A DNA stretch of 64,000 nt from Cytophagales bacterium. Lineage in GTDB: Bacteria > Bacteroidota > Bacteroidia > Cytophagales > UBA9547. This document shows, piece after piece, positions 27,892 through 36,461 of this stretch. Every line of letters starts with the position of its first letter. The stretch's first letter is position 1. Location of the stretch: contig JAAFIH010000020.1 in assembly GCA_013297755.1 (NCBI GenBank), forward strand, positions 1 to 64,000, in the 5' to 3' direction. A model generated the notes under the pieces. It was not told the DNA's origin. It did not search any database and saw only the letters and a list, made by a program, of their open reading frames with translations. The position numbers were made by a program, and so were the translations under genes.

Positions 27892-30800
27892 ATGTTCCAA
27901 AGATTTATACAACGACCAGCATTAGCCATAGTTATTTCGCTTGTCATCGTTTTTGTGGGAATATTGGCTATAACTTCGCTTCCAAAGTCGCAGTTTCCTT
28001 CTATTGCTCCACCCATGGTAATTGTGAGACTTTCGTACCCAGGAGCAAGTGGAAAAGTATTGGTAAACTCTTCTTTGATTGCTTTAGAACAAGCTATCAA
28101 TGGTGTGCAAGGCATGAAATACATGTTTTCAACTGCTGCAAGTTCTGGAGATGCCAATATCCAAATTATTTTTAACTTAGGCACAGATCCCAATCAAGCA
28201 TTGGTAAATGTAACCAACAGAGTACTTTCAGTCAAAAGTATGCTGCCAGAACAAGTGCAGTTGGCTGGAATTGTGGTGCAGCCCATTCAACCCAGTATGT
28301 TGATGTATATTAATTTATACAGCAAAGACACCACAAATGCAGATATGAAGTTCATTTTCAATTATGCATTTATAAAAATGCTACCTGAAATTCAGCGAAT
28401 CAATGGTGTGGCTTTGGCACAAATTATTGGTAGCAGACAATATGCCATGCGTGTGTGGCTCAATCCTGATAGAATGCGAGCTTATAACATCAATGCTGAT
28501 GAAGTAACCAAAGCACTTTTTGAACAAAGTATAATTGCTACTCCTGGCAGATTGGGAAGAGCAGATAGCAAACGCTCAGAATCTATCGAATATGTAATGA
28601 CCTATACAGATAGATATAGCACCCCAGAGCAATATAAAGAGGTGATTATCAGAGCAAATTCAAAAGGCGAAGCCATCAGATTGAAAGATGTTGCAGATGT
28701 AGAATTAGGAAGTACTAGCTATGATATTTATTCTAAAAAAGATGAATATCCTTCAGCTGCAATTATGCTCAATCAAACCTATGGAAGCAATGCTACAGAA
28801 GTAATTGAAAATGTAAAAGTTAAGCTAGAAGAATTGAAAAAAGATTTTCCAGCTGGTATGGAATATGATATTGATTATGATGTTTCAACTTTTCTGGATG
28901 CTTCTATCGAAGAAGTGGTGCATACATTGAGAGATGCTTTTATATTGGTTGCCTTGGTTGTTTTTATTTTCTTAGGCGATTGGCGTTCTACCTTGATTCC
29001 TATTATTGCAGTTCCAGTTTCTTTGATTGGGGCTTTTGCAGTGATGCAAATGTTTGGGCTTACCATCAATTTAATTACCCTTTTTGCCTTGGTATTGGCC
29101 ATTGGAATTGTGGTAGATGATGCCATTGTGGTTGTGGAGGCTGTCCATGCCAAGCTGGAAGAAAACCATCATATTTCAGTATATGATGCTGTAAAAAAAG
29201 TTTTGCGAGAGATAAGTGGAGCCATCATTGCCATTACCTTATTAATGACTTCTGTGTTTATTCCTGTGGCGTTTATGTCAGGACCAGTAGGAATATTTTA
29301 TCGCCAGTTTTCTATCACCATGGCTTCTTCTATTGTAATTTCAGGAATTGTAGCACTTACTTTAACTCCCGTTTTGTGTGCCATGATTTTGAAACGCATT
29401 CATGGACAGCCACGCAGAAGAACTTGGGTTAATAGTTTCATTTCAAAATTTAACATCTTTTTTGAAAATCTTACTGGTGGATATATAAAAATTCTTAGAC
29501 TAATTGTAAACCGAAAAGTAGTTACTTGGGGAGTTTTGGGAATATTCTGTTTGGGAATATTTGGTGTTAACTTAAATCTACCAGCTGGATTTGTACCAAG
29601 CGAAGATCAGGGTATGATTTATGCTATTTTACAAACCCCAGCGGGTTCTACCCTTGAACGAACTTTTGACATAAGTTGCCAATTACAAAATGTTGCCAAA
29701 AAAGTTGATGGTGTAAAATCAGTTTCTGCTTTGGCAGGTTATGAAGTTTTAACACAAGGAAGAGGCTCAAACTCAGGCACTTTGCTCATAAACCTTAAAC
29801 CATGGAATGAACGCCACCACACAGCAGCTGAAATTATTTTGGAATTAGAAGAAAAAGTAAAAGACATTCCAGGTGCAAAAATAGAGTTTTTCGACCCACC
29901 AGCAGTACCTGGCTATGGGGCAGCAGGTGGAATTACCTTACAACTTTTGGACAAAAACACAGACATAGATTATGTGCGTTTAGGAAAAATAACTGACGAT
30001 TTCATGAATGAACTTGAAAAAAGAAAAGAACTTTCAGCTTTGTTTACCTTTTATAGAACTGATTACCCTCAATATGAACTAGAAATAGACAACAATATTG
30101 CCATGCAAAAAGGAGTTTCTATTAGCAAAGCAATGGATAACCTTAGTATTTTGATAGGAAGTTCGTTTGATCAAGGTTTTATAAAATTTGGACGATTTTT
30201 CTGGGTTTTTGTGCAAGCCGAACCAGCATTTAGAAAACAGCCTTCTGATATTTTAGATTTGCTTTATGTAAAAAACGATGAAGGAGAAATGGTGCCTTAT
30301 TCTGCTTTTTTGAAAATGAAAAAAGTGCAAGATATCTATGAAATCAATCGTTTTAATATGTACACCACTGCCTCGATAAGATGCTCTCCAGCAACAGGTT
30401 ATAGCAGTGGCGAAGCCATAAAAGCCATTCAAGAAGTAGCTGCTCAAACCTTGCCAAAAGGATATGACATCGATTGGGCTGCATTGACAAAAGATGAGGT
30501 AATTCGTGCTAGTGGCAATGAAACTATTGTAATATTTATTATTGTATTAATATTTGTGTATTTAGTCTTAGCTGCTCAGTATGAGAGTTTTATATTGCCT
30601 TTTGCCGTAATTTTATCTTTGCCAGCTGGTATTTTTGGTGCATTTTTCTTTGTGCAAATCATGGGATTGGCAAATGATATTTATGCCCAAGTGGCTTTAG
30701 TCATGTTGGTGGGTTTATTAGGCAAAAATGCAGTGTTGATTGTAGAGTTTGCTATACAAAAAAATCTTGAAGGTATGTCAGTGTTAGATGCAGCTATAGA

Positions 30801-31065
30801 AGGAGCAAAAGCCCGTTTTAGACCCATTTTAATGACTTCTTTTGCTTTCATGGCTGGGTTAATTCCGTTGGTTTTAGCACATGGACCAGGAGCCATAGCC
30901 AACAAAACTATTGGCGGATGTGCCCTTGGTGGTATGCTTTTTGGAACTGTTTTTGGTATTGTTATCATTCCAGGTCTTTATTATGTATTTGGAAAAATGA
31001 ATGAAGGTAGAAAATTGATTAAAAAAGAAGATATGACACCATTTACAGAAGCAGAGAAACATTAA
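27892..31065 (+). CDS. RND multidrug efflux permease (HAE1/AcrB family)
   Basis: 1057 aa, full length. Twelve membrane helices in the usual 1+5 / 1+5 arrangement, with two large periplasmic loops. The TM4 proton-relay aspartates are present (GIVVDDAIVVVE) and the TM10 lysine (LLGKNAVLIVEFA). N terminus MFQRFIQRPALAIVISLVIV is typical of HAE1 pumps. Works as a trimer with the adaptor upstream and channel downstream. The drug-type rather than CusA heavy-metal family is indicated by HAE1-like sequence; substrates unknown. Confidence 0.95.
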   Translation: MFQRFIQRPALAIVISLVIVFVGILAITSLPKSQFPSIAPPMVIVRLSYPGASGKVLVNSSLIALEQAINGVQGMKYMFSTAASSGDANIQIIFNLGTDPNQALVNVTNRVLSVKSMLPEQVQLAGIVVQPIQPSMLMYINLYSKDTTNADMKFIFNYAFIKMLPEIQRINGVALAQIIGSRQYAMRVWLNPDRMRAYNINADEVTKALFEQSIIATPGRLGRADSKRSESIEYVMTYTDRYSTPEQYKEVIIRANSKGEAIRLKDVADVELGSTSYDIYSKKDEYPSAAIMLNQTYGSNATEVIENVKVKLEELKKDFPAGMEYDIDYDVSTFLDASIEEVVHTLRDAFILVALVVFIFLGDWRSTLIPIIAVPVSLIGAFAVMQMFGLTINLITLFALVLAIGIVVDDAIVVVEAVHAKLEENHHISVYDAVKKVLREISGAIIAITLLMTSVFIPVAFMSGPVGIFYRQFSITMASSIVISGIVALTLTPVLCAMILKRIHGQPRRRTWVNSFISKFNIFFENLTGGYIKILRLIVNRKVVTWGVLGIFCLGIFGVNLNLPAGFVPSEDQGMIYAILQTPAGSTLERTFDISCQLQNVAKKVDGVKSVSALAGYEVLTQGRGSNSGTLLINLKPWNERHHTAAEIILELEEKVKDIPGAKIEFFDPPAVPGYGAAGGITLQLLDKNTDIDYVRLGKITDDFMNELEKRKELSALFTFYRTDYPQYELEIDNNIAMQKGVSISKAMDNLSILIGSSFDQGFIKFGRFFWVFVQAEPAFRKQPSDILDLLYVKNDEGEMVPYSAFLKMKKVQDIYEINRFNMYTTASIRCSPATGYSSGEAIKAIQEVAAQTLPKGYDIDWAALTKDEVIRASGNETIVIFIIVLIFVYLVLAAQYESFILPFAVILSLPAGIFGAFFFVQIMGLANDIYAQVALVMLVGLLGKNAVLIVEFAIQKNLEGMSVLDAAIEGAKARFRPILMTSFAFMAGLIPLVLAHGPGAIANKTIGGCALGGMLFGTVFGIVIIPGLYYVFGKMNEGRKLIKKEDMTPFTEAEKH

Positions 31066-31066
31066 T

Positions 31067-31212
31067 TATGCCACGAATTCACGAATATATACTAGATATT
31101 ATTTGTTTTTATTCGTGCATTCGTGGCAAATAAAAAATATTCATGAGTATTTTGCTCATAACCCTTGAATATCAACATTTAACATAAGCTCCCTTCGGGG
31201 GTTGGGGGCTTT
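31067..31212 (+). repeat. Inverted repeat and GC-rich hairpin before the outer-membrane gene
   Basis: TGCCACGAATTCACGAATA (about 31069) faces TATTCGTGCATTCGTGGCA (about 31108-31128), a nearly perfect long hairpin, followed by CTCCCTTCGGGGGTTGGGGG near 31190. The latter belongs to the same hairpin type as 27753-27885. No coding. Confidence 0.65.
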
Positions 31213-31220
31213 ATAAAAAC

Positions 31221-32645
31221 ATGAAAAACATATATCAAATCATCTTAATTACTTGTTTTTTTGCCATGCTTTCAAGTTGCATCCCAAGCATTACTAGCAA
31301 AAAAGTAAATAAAAATGTGCCCAGTTCTTATGGCATAAATTCTGATTCATCCAATGCTGCAAAGTTGAGCTGGAAAAAATTTTTCACAGACTCAGCTTTA
31401 GTGAAATTGATTGATACTGCATTGGCTAATAACCAACGATTTAATATGATTTTGCAAGATATAATCATTGCAAATAATCAAATAAAAGCTAGAAAAGGGG
31501 CTTATTTGCCTTTTGTGAGGCTATTTGGTGGAGGTGGAATTGATAAATCAGGGAGATATACTTCAATGGGTGCTTTAGAAAACAATTTGCAAATTACTCC
31601 TGGAAATCCCAAACCTGAAGTTATGCCCAATATATTTTTAGGTGCAAATGTGGCTTGGCAAGTCGATGTTTGGAAACAATTGAGAAATGCCAAAAAATCT
31701 GCACTTTACAACTATTTTGCCAGTGTAGAAGGCAAAAATTTTGCAGCTACCATTTTAGTTTCTGAAGTTGCCCAAAGTTATTATGAATTGATTGCATTAG
31801 ATAATCAATTAGAAATATTAAAAGCCAATATCGAAATTCAAAAAAATGCACTTGAAATTATTATTTTACAGAAAAAAGCAGGAACTGTAACCGAATTGGC
31901 TGTGTTGCGATTTGAGGCAGAAGTGGCTAAAAACAATAGCCGACAATATTATGTGCAACAAAAAATCATTGAAACTGAAAATAAACTTAATTTTTTGTTG
32001 GGCAGATTTCCTAAAAAAATTGACCGAAAATCGGCTGAATTTCTTGATTTAACACCTTCGATAGTTGCTAATGGAATTCCATCACAACTTTTGGAAAACA
32101 GACCAGATATAAAAGCAGCTGAAAATCTGATGTCGGCTGCAAATGTAGATGTAAAAGTGGCAAAAGCTAATTTTTATCCTTTAGTAAATATTACTGGAAA
32201 TATAGGTTATGAGGCTTTTAGTCCACGTTATTTTTTAAGTACGCCTCAGTCTATTTTGGCAAATATGGCTGGAGGCTTAGTTGCACCTTTAATCAACAGA
32301 AATGCCATAAAAGCGGATTATAATGCTGCAAATGCTCGCCAAATTCAGGCTGTATATAATTATGAGCGAACAGTAATTAATGCCTATACAGAAGTGGTTA
32401 ATAATCAATCAAATATTGATAATTTATTGAAAAGTTATGATTTTAAAGCCAAGCAAGTAAAAGCACTTACACGCTCGATTGATATTTCTATTTCTTTATT
32501 CAAATCTGCGTTGGCAGACTATGTAGAAATTCTCTTTACCCAACGCGATGCCTTAGAATCGAAAATGGAATTGGTAGAAACCAAAAAACAACAAATGAAT
32601 GCTGTGGTAAAAATGTATCAAGTGTTGGGTGGTGGGGTGAAATAG
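31221..32645 (+). CDS. Outer-membrane efflux lipoprotein (TolC/NodT family)
   Basis: 474 aa with a lipoprotein signal (ITCFFAMLSSC). Two repeated OEP domains with long coiled-coil helices (YYELIALDNQLEILKANIEI in the first; VNNQSNIDNLLKSYDF in the second) and the family sequence LLENRPDIKAAE. Forms the outer-membrane channel of the efflux system. The last ~100 bp are present again at 33281-33378, downstream of an inserted toxin-antitoxin pair; the two copies differ at synonymous positions and end GGGVK here, GGGVR there. Confidence 0.93.
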   Translation: MKNIYQIILITCFFAMLSSCIPSITSKKVNKNVPSSYGINSDSSNAAKLSWKKFFTDSALVKLIDTALANNQRFNMILQDIIIANNQIKARKGAYLPFVRLFGGGGIDKSGRYTSMGALENNLQITPGNPKPEVMPNIFLGANVAWQVDVWKQLRNAKKSALYNYFASVEGKNFAATILVSEVAQSYYELIALDNQLEILKANIEIQKNALEIIILQKKAGTVTELAVLRFEAEVAKNNSRQYYVQQKIIETENKLNFLLGRFPKKIDRKSAEFLDLTPSIVANGIPSQLLENRPDIKAAENLMSAANVDVKVAKANFYPLVNITGNIGYEAFSPRYFLSTPQSILANMAGGLVAPLINRNAIKADYNAANARQIQAVYNYERTVINAYTEVVNNQSNIDNLLKSYDFKAKQVKALTRSIDISISLFKSALADYVEILFTQRDALESKMELVETKKQQMNAVVKMYQVLGGGVK

Positions 32646-32647
32646 TT
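32548..32647 (+). repeat. 3' end of the efflux channel gene, first copy of a direct repeat
   Basis: Same orientation as 33281-33380, offset 733 bp, from ATGCCTTAGAATCG to just after the stop. About five mismatches, mostly at third codon positions. The pair brackets the toxin-antitoxin genes. Confidence 0.85.
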
Positions 32648-32756
32648 GAAATATTATCAAATTTTAGATATTTTATGAGAAAAAAGAACAAGTTCAGAAT
32701 AAAAATATTTTCGTAAAAGAAAAAGTATTTGAAATAGCTTTTTTACATTTTTTTAT

Positions 32757-32764
32757 ATATATTT
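32757..32764 (+). promoter_or_regulatory. -7 box of the toxin-antitoxin pair
   Basis: TATATTTG, exact TAnnTTTG, 18 bp before the antitoxin ATG at 32783; the leader would be only about 12 bases. Confidence 0.45.
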
Positions 32765-32782
32765 GAATATTAAATTGAAATT

Positions 32783-32986
32783 ATGAATACACTTGTAGTT
32801 CAACCTCAAACCAAAGCACAGGAGGATGTCTTAATGGCTTTAGCTGCGTCTTGGCAAATAAAATGTGGATTTTTGGATGTTAAAATGCTAGAAGATAAAA
32901 AAATTGCTGATTATTTTTTAAACAGAAAAGACAGGGAAGTGATGACAGAATCTGAAGCTGAAATATTTTTACAAAAGATTGGTTAA
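32783..32986 (+). CDS. Putative antitoxin of a RelE/ParE-like module
   Basis: 67 aa, acidic and helical (QTKAQEDVLMALAASW at the start, EVMTESEAEIFLQKI at the end). No DNA-binding fold is obvious, but size, position directly before a RelE/ParE-like ORF and the TAATG overlap with it are typical of the antitoxin in a type II pair. Family not identified. Sits with its partner between duplicated ends of the efflux channel gene. Confidence 0.6.
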   Translation: MNTLVVQPQTKAQEDVLMALAASWQIKCGFLDVKMLEDKKIADYFLNRKDREVMTESEAEIFLQKIG

Positions 32987-33246
32987 TGGTATTGAAATTT
33001 GAGAAAGGCTTTACCAATCAAGCCCTTAAATTGCCAGAAAGTACTCAAGTAAAACTCAAAGAGCTTATTGAGAATATTAAAACCAGTACTACAATGGATA
33101 CATTTAATGTTAGAAGTATCTTAGGTTTTCCATATCTTTTTACCATAGAAATAGATAACTATTTTGTTGGTTATCAAGTTATTAATGGCGAGATTGTATT
33201 TATTGGCGTAGTTTTAAAAGACCAAATCTTGACTATATTTTTTTAA
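32986..33246 (+). CDS. RelE/ParE-fold toxin
   Basis: 86 aa. The layout fits RelE/ParE: helical hairpin (ALKLPESTQVKLKELIENI), then a four-strand sheet (YLFTIEIDNYFVGYQVINGE, IVFIGVVLKD). The usual R-(V/I)-x-Y centre reads VGYQV and the C-terminal catalytic H/R of RelE is missing, so a ParE-type or divergent activity is likely. It begins in the antitoxin stop codon. Chromosomal stand-alone module; target (ribosome or gyrase) unknown. Confidence 0.65.
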   Translation: MVLKFEKGFTNQALKLPESTQVKLKELIENIKTSTTMDTFNVRSILGFPYLFTIEIDNYFVGYQVINGEIVFIGVVLKDQILTIFF

Positions 33247-33280
33247 TTTCCTCTTTTAATATTCTAAAGTTGAAATTCTC

Positions 33281-33378
33281 ATGCCTTAGAATCGAAAATG
33301 GAATTAGTAGAAACCAAAAAACAACAAATGAATGCTGTTGTTAAAATGTATCAAGTGTTGGGTGGTGGGGTGAGATAA
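33281..33378 (+). pseudogene. Detached second copy of the efflux channel 3' end
   Basis: Encodes ALESKMELVETKKQQMNAVV, then KMYQVLGGGVR and TAA in the frame of the channel gene, with no start. Third-position differences from 32548-32645 (GTTGTT versus GTGGTA for two valines) imply a period of evolution as coding sequence, so this may be the original end of the gene or was imported from a relative. Confidence 0.8.
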
Positions 33379-33507
33379 TTTGATGGACATTTCTAAAAAA
33401 ACTTTTATCCTTAGAAAGCGTCTATCATTTTTTCTTAAAACAAGTTCCGTTGTGTTAATAACTTGTGGATAATAAAGCACAAATTCGCTTTCTTAATGTA
33501 GGCTGCG

Positions 33508-34983
33508 ATGAATTATAAGTTTGAACTTCCGTCTGGTTCTAGAAAACCAATCATAAAAGTAATAGGTGTTGGTGGTGGTGGCAGCAATGCCGTAAACTAC
33601 ATGTACCAACAAGGTATACAAGATGTAGAATTTATAGTTTGCAATACAGACGTGCAAGCCTTGAAAACAAGCCCCATCGAGCATAAATTGCAAATAGGCA
33701 CATTGCTTACTGTAGGCTTAGGTGCAGGTACAAATCCAGAAATGGGTAAGCAATCGGCCATGGAAGACAAAGAACGCATCAGGGAATCGCTCCAAGAAAC
33801 CAAAATGTTGTTTATCACTGCTGGTATGGGTGGTGGCACTGGCACTGGGGCAGCACCAGTGATTGCTAAAATTGCCAAAGAAATGGATATACTTACTGTT
33901 GGTATCGTAACTATGCCTTTCACATTTGAAGGACGCAAAAAAGTAAGTTTAGCCGAAGAAGGTATAGCAGAGTTAAAACAATATTGCGATACAGTTATTG
34001 TCATATTAAATGATAAAATCAGAGAAATATATGGCAATTTAAATCTAAGTGAAGCATTCTCTAAAGCAGATGATATATTGACTGTGGCTGCCAAATCTAT
34101 CGCAGAAATTATTACTAAGCCAGGCTTTATAAATATTGATTTTCAGGATGTAAATATGGTAATGAATGGAGCTGGTTCGGCCGTAATGGGTTCGTCTATG
34201 TTTGCAGGTGCCAACAAAGCCATAAAAGCAGCAGAAGCCGCTCTGCACTCTCCTTTGCTCAATAATACATCAATAACAGGTGCCAAGAAAATACTTGTGT
34301 CTATAACTGCAACTGCTCAAGGATTGAGCCTAGACGATTATGGTATCATCAATGATTATTTACAAGATGCTGCTGGTTATGAGGCCCTACTGAAATGTGG
34401 CGTTTCTATAGACGACTCACTGGGAGATAATATAAGAGTTACTGTCATAGCAACAGGATTTGATTCTATAAAAGCTATTGGCGATAAAGTATCAGAAAAA
34501 ACTGTAATAGATTTGGATTCGAGCAAAACAATGCCTGCATCAAAACCTACAATTCTAAACATACCCACCGCCAATCAAGAACCTATTTTTGTTCCCCAAA
34601 ATGGAATTATTGATGTAAACGAGAGAAATAGAATAGAAATTGATGTACGCTCTCGACAAAATAATACACAAAATTCGCCCTTGTTTTCGCAAGAACACGA
34701 AAAAGCTATTGTTACTGATTATCAAAAAATAGACGAAGACAAAAAGAAAAAACAGCAAGAATTACAAGAAATACGAATTACAAAACTATCAGAAACAAGC
34801 GTGTTTAGCAATATGACACCCGAAGAGTATCGCGATAGATTAGAAATACCAGCATACATTCGTAACAAACAAAAATTGTACGAACAACCACACTCGTCAG
34901 AAAGGATTGTATCTAAATTTAGTCTCAACGAAGATGGCGATGTGTTAGGAAATAACAAATTTTTGCACGACAACGTAGATTAA
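33508..34983 (+). CDS. ftsZ: Cell-division tubulin homologue FtsZ
   Basis: 491 aa. GTP-binding G-box GGGTGTGAAP near residue 110, N-terminal VIGVGGGGSNAVN, T7-loop NIDFQD with the catalytic aspartate. Long variable linker from about 320; near the end EEYRDRLEIPAYIRNKQKL is the conserved C-terminal peptide of Bacteroidota FtsZ, followed by a further tail. Polymerises into the division ring. Usually next to ftsA/ftsQ and mur genes in this phylum; here it stands alone between a toxin-antitoxin pair and a desaturase. No promoter box was identified in the 130 bp upstream. Confidence 0.96.
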   Translation: MNYKFELPSGSRKPIIKVIGVGGGGSNAVNYMYQQGIQDVEFIVCNTDVQALKTSPIEHKLQIGTLLTVGLGAGTNPEMGKQSAMEDKERIRESLQETKMLFITAGMGGGTGTGAAPVIAKIAKEMDILTVGIVTMPFTFEGRKKVSLAEEGIAELKQYCDTVIVILNDKIREIYGNLNLSEAFSKADDILTVAAKSIAEIITKPGFINIDFQDVNMVMNGAGSAVMGSSMFAGANKAIKAAEAALHSPLLNNTSITGAKKILVSITATAQGLSLDDYGIINDYLQDAAGYEALLKCGVSIDDSLGDNIRVTVIATGFDSIKAIGDKVSEKTVIDLDSSKTMPASKPTILNIPTANQEPIFVPQNGIIDVNERNRIEIDVRSRQNNTQNSPLFSQEHEKAIVTDYQKIDEDKKKKQQELQEIRITKLSETSVFSNMTPEEYRDRLEIPAYIRNKQKLYEQPHSSERIVSKFSLNEDGDVLGNNKFLHDNVD

Positions 34984-35413
34984 ATTTCAATTTTAGATTA
35001 AAAACAGCCATTCTTCGATTTCTTACCTTTTAGATTAAATGTAATTGCCTTTAAAACAGTTTTGCATCGTTATCTTGTCTGTTGCAATACAAGTTCAAGG
35101 ATAATAGAATTTTGTATCCCTACACAAGTAATATGTAGATTTTAACTTCTAAAGAATACTTTTTTTGATTTTTTTTCAAAATATAAAAGCCTAGAAAGTG
35201 GTTTTCTTTATTCTACCACCAAAATCTTATTTTAGTAACGTTTCTAAATAAAAAAATCAATCTTTGATTATATAAAACATTTTAAATATACAATCTATTT
35301 CGTATTATTAAGAAATTATAGTTTCAATATTGTGGATAATTAATATAATTTCTTTAATTTTGTAGTCAAATAAATCTTAATTCAATTATTTACATTAATT
35401 TTATTTTAATACC
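34984..35413. other. Intergenic region between ftsZ and the desaturase
   Basis: 430 bp, AT-rich, without an ORF or RNA gene that I recognise. TTTTAGATTAAA is present twice (near 34990 and 35027), of unknown meaning. The desaturase promoter is at its right end. Confidence 0.55.
35330..35362 (+). promoter_or_regulatory. Desaturase promoter
   Basis: TTG (35330-35332), 22 bases, TAATTTTG (35355-35362, exact TAnnTTTG). Same spacing as the promoter before the aldolase gene. Leader about 45 bases. Confidence 0.5.
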
Positions 35414-36277
35414 ATGCTCAAATACAAAGCTGACGTCAAATCTATTCTTTATCTTATTATAATTTCTGCCATGTTTGCTTGGCAGTGGAATTATGGCTTC
35501 AATGTGTGGCTGTACATTGTATATTTACATTTTGCGGTAGCCATTTCGGTTATTACCCACAACCACAACCACCTCAATATGTGGGAAAACAAAACATTGA
35601 ATGTACTTACTGATTGGTGGCTTACGGTGTTTTATGGTATTCCAATTTTTTGTTGGATACCCACCCACAACCGCAATCACCACAGATACAACAACAAACC
35701 AGGCGACCACACTGCTGTGTATCGCAATTCAGAAGAAAATCATTTATTCACACTTGTAAGCTACCCTAGCAAAAGCAGTGTGTACCAAATCAAAGAAGGC
35801 ATCATGCCTTTTATGAGAAAATTGAAACAAGATGACACCAAAACATTTTGGGAATACATTACCCAAATAGTAGTTTTGGTTTCTTGGATTGCCTTTTGGT
35901 TGATTATTGATTGGAAAAAAGCCCTACTATTTGTCATCATCCCTCAGCAAGTATCAGGCTATATGGTAATGATATTTAATTATGTGCAACACATCCATGC
36001 CGATGAGGAATCAAAATGGAATCATTCACGAAATTTTATGGGTGTAAATTTCTTTTTGTTTAACAATGGATACCATACAGTACACCACGAAAAAGCAAAC
36101 CTACACTGGAGCGAAACCCCAAAAATGCACGAAGAAATCAAACACTTGATCGATCCTAAATTGATAGAAAAAAGTTTTTATGGCTACATTTTTAGGGTTT
36201 ATGTTTTGGGATTGATATTTCCAAAATTAAAAACACATAATATGCGATTGGAAAGAATTTCAGTTACAGGCAAATAA
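35414..36277 (+). CDS. Membrane fatty-acid desaturase family protein
   Basis: 287 aa integral-membrane di-iron enzyme. Three histidine boxes: THNHNHLN (about 48-55), THNRNHHRY (about 84-92) and HTVHHEKANLHW (about 220-231). Hydrophobic helices at the N terminus (ILYLIIISAMFAWQW, VYLHFAVAISVI) and around 155-195. Uses O2 to introduce a double bond into an acyl chain or a related lipid; substrate and regiospecificity unknown. Own promoter and terminator, so monocistronic. Confidence 0.85.
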   Translation: MLKYKADVKSILYLIIISAMFAWQWNYGFNVWLYIVYLHFAVAISVITHNHNHLNMWENKTLNVLTDWWLTVFYGIPIFCWIPTHNRNHHRYNNKPGDHTAVYRNSEENHLFTLVSYPSKSSVYQIKEGIMPFMRKLKQDDTKTFWEYITQIVVLVSWIAFWLIIDWKKALLFVIIPQQVSGYMVMIFNYVQHIHADEESKWNHSRNFMGVNFFLFNNGYHTVHHEKANLHWSETPKMHEEIKHLIDPKLIEKSFYGYIFRVYVLGLIFPKLKTHNMRLERISVTGK

Positions 36278-36299
36278 AATTATTTGTTTAAATATACTC

Positions 36300-36358
36300 A
36301 AAGCATCTGATTTATACGATTTACCACAAACAAATCATATAAATTAGATGCTTTTTTG
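36300..36358 (+). terminator. Rho-independent terminator after the desaturase
   Basis: AAAGCATCTGATTTA (36300-36314) pairs with TAAATTAGATGCTTT (36339-36353), one G.U, followed by a T-run. Confidence 0.7.
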
Positions 36359-36385
36359 TTTTATTTATTACAAAATAAAGCCAAT

Positions 36386-36418
36386 TTGTAGGAAAATAGA
36401 ATAGAATGTGTATTTTCG
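36386..36418 (+). promoter_or_regulatory. Aldolase promoter
   Basis: TTG (36386-36388), 22 bases, TATTTTCG (36411-36418), one mismatch to TAnnTTTG. ATG is 43 bp further. Confidence 0.45.
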
Positions 36419-36461
36419 CATTTCTTTTTTATTTTCTAAAAAACATTAAAATATAAATTCT

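Noticed and set aside
35037-35100. tRNA or other structured RNA downstream of ftsZ
   Set aside because: No cloverleaf, T-loop GGTTCGA motif or stable stem could be found by eye.
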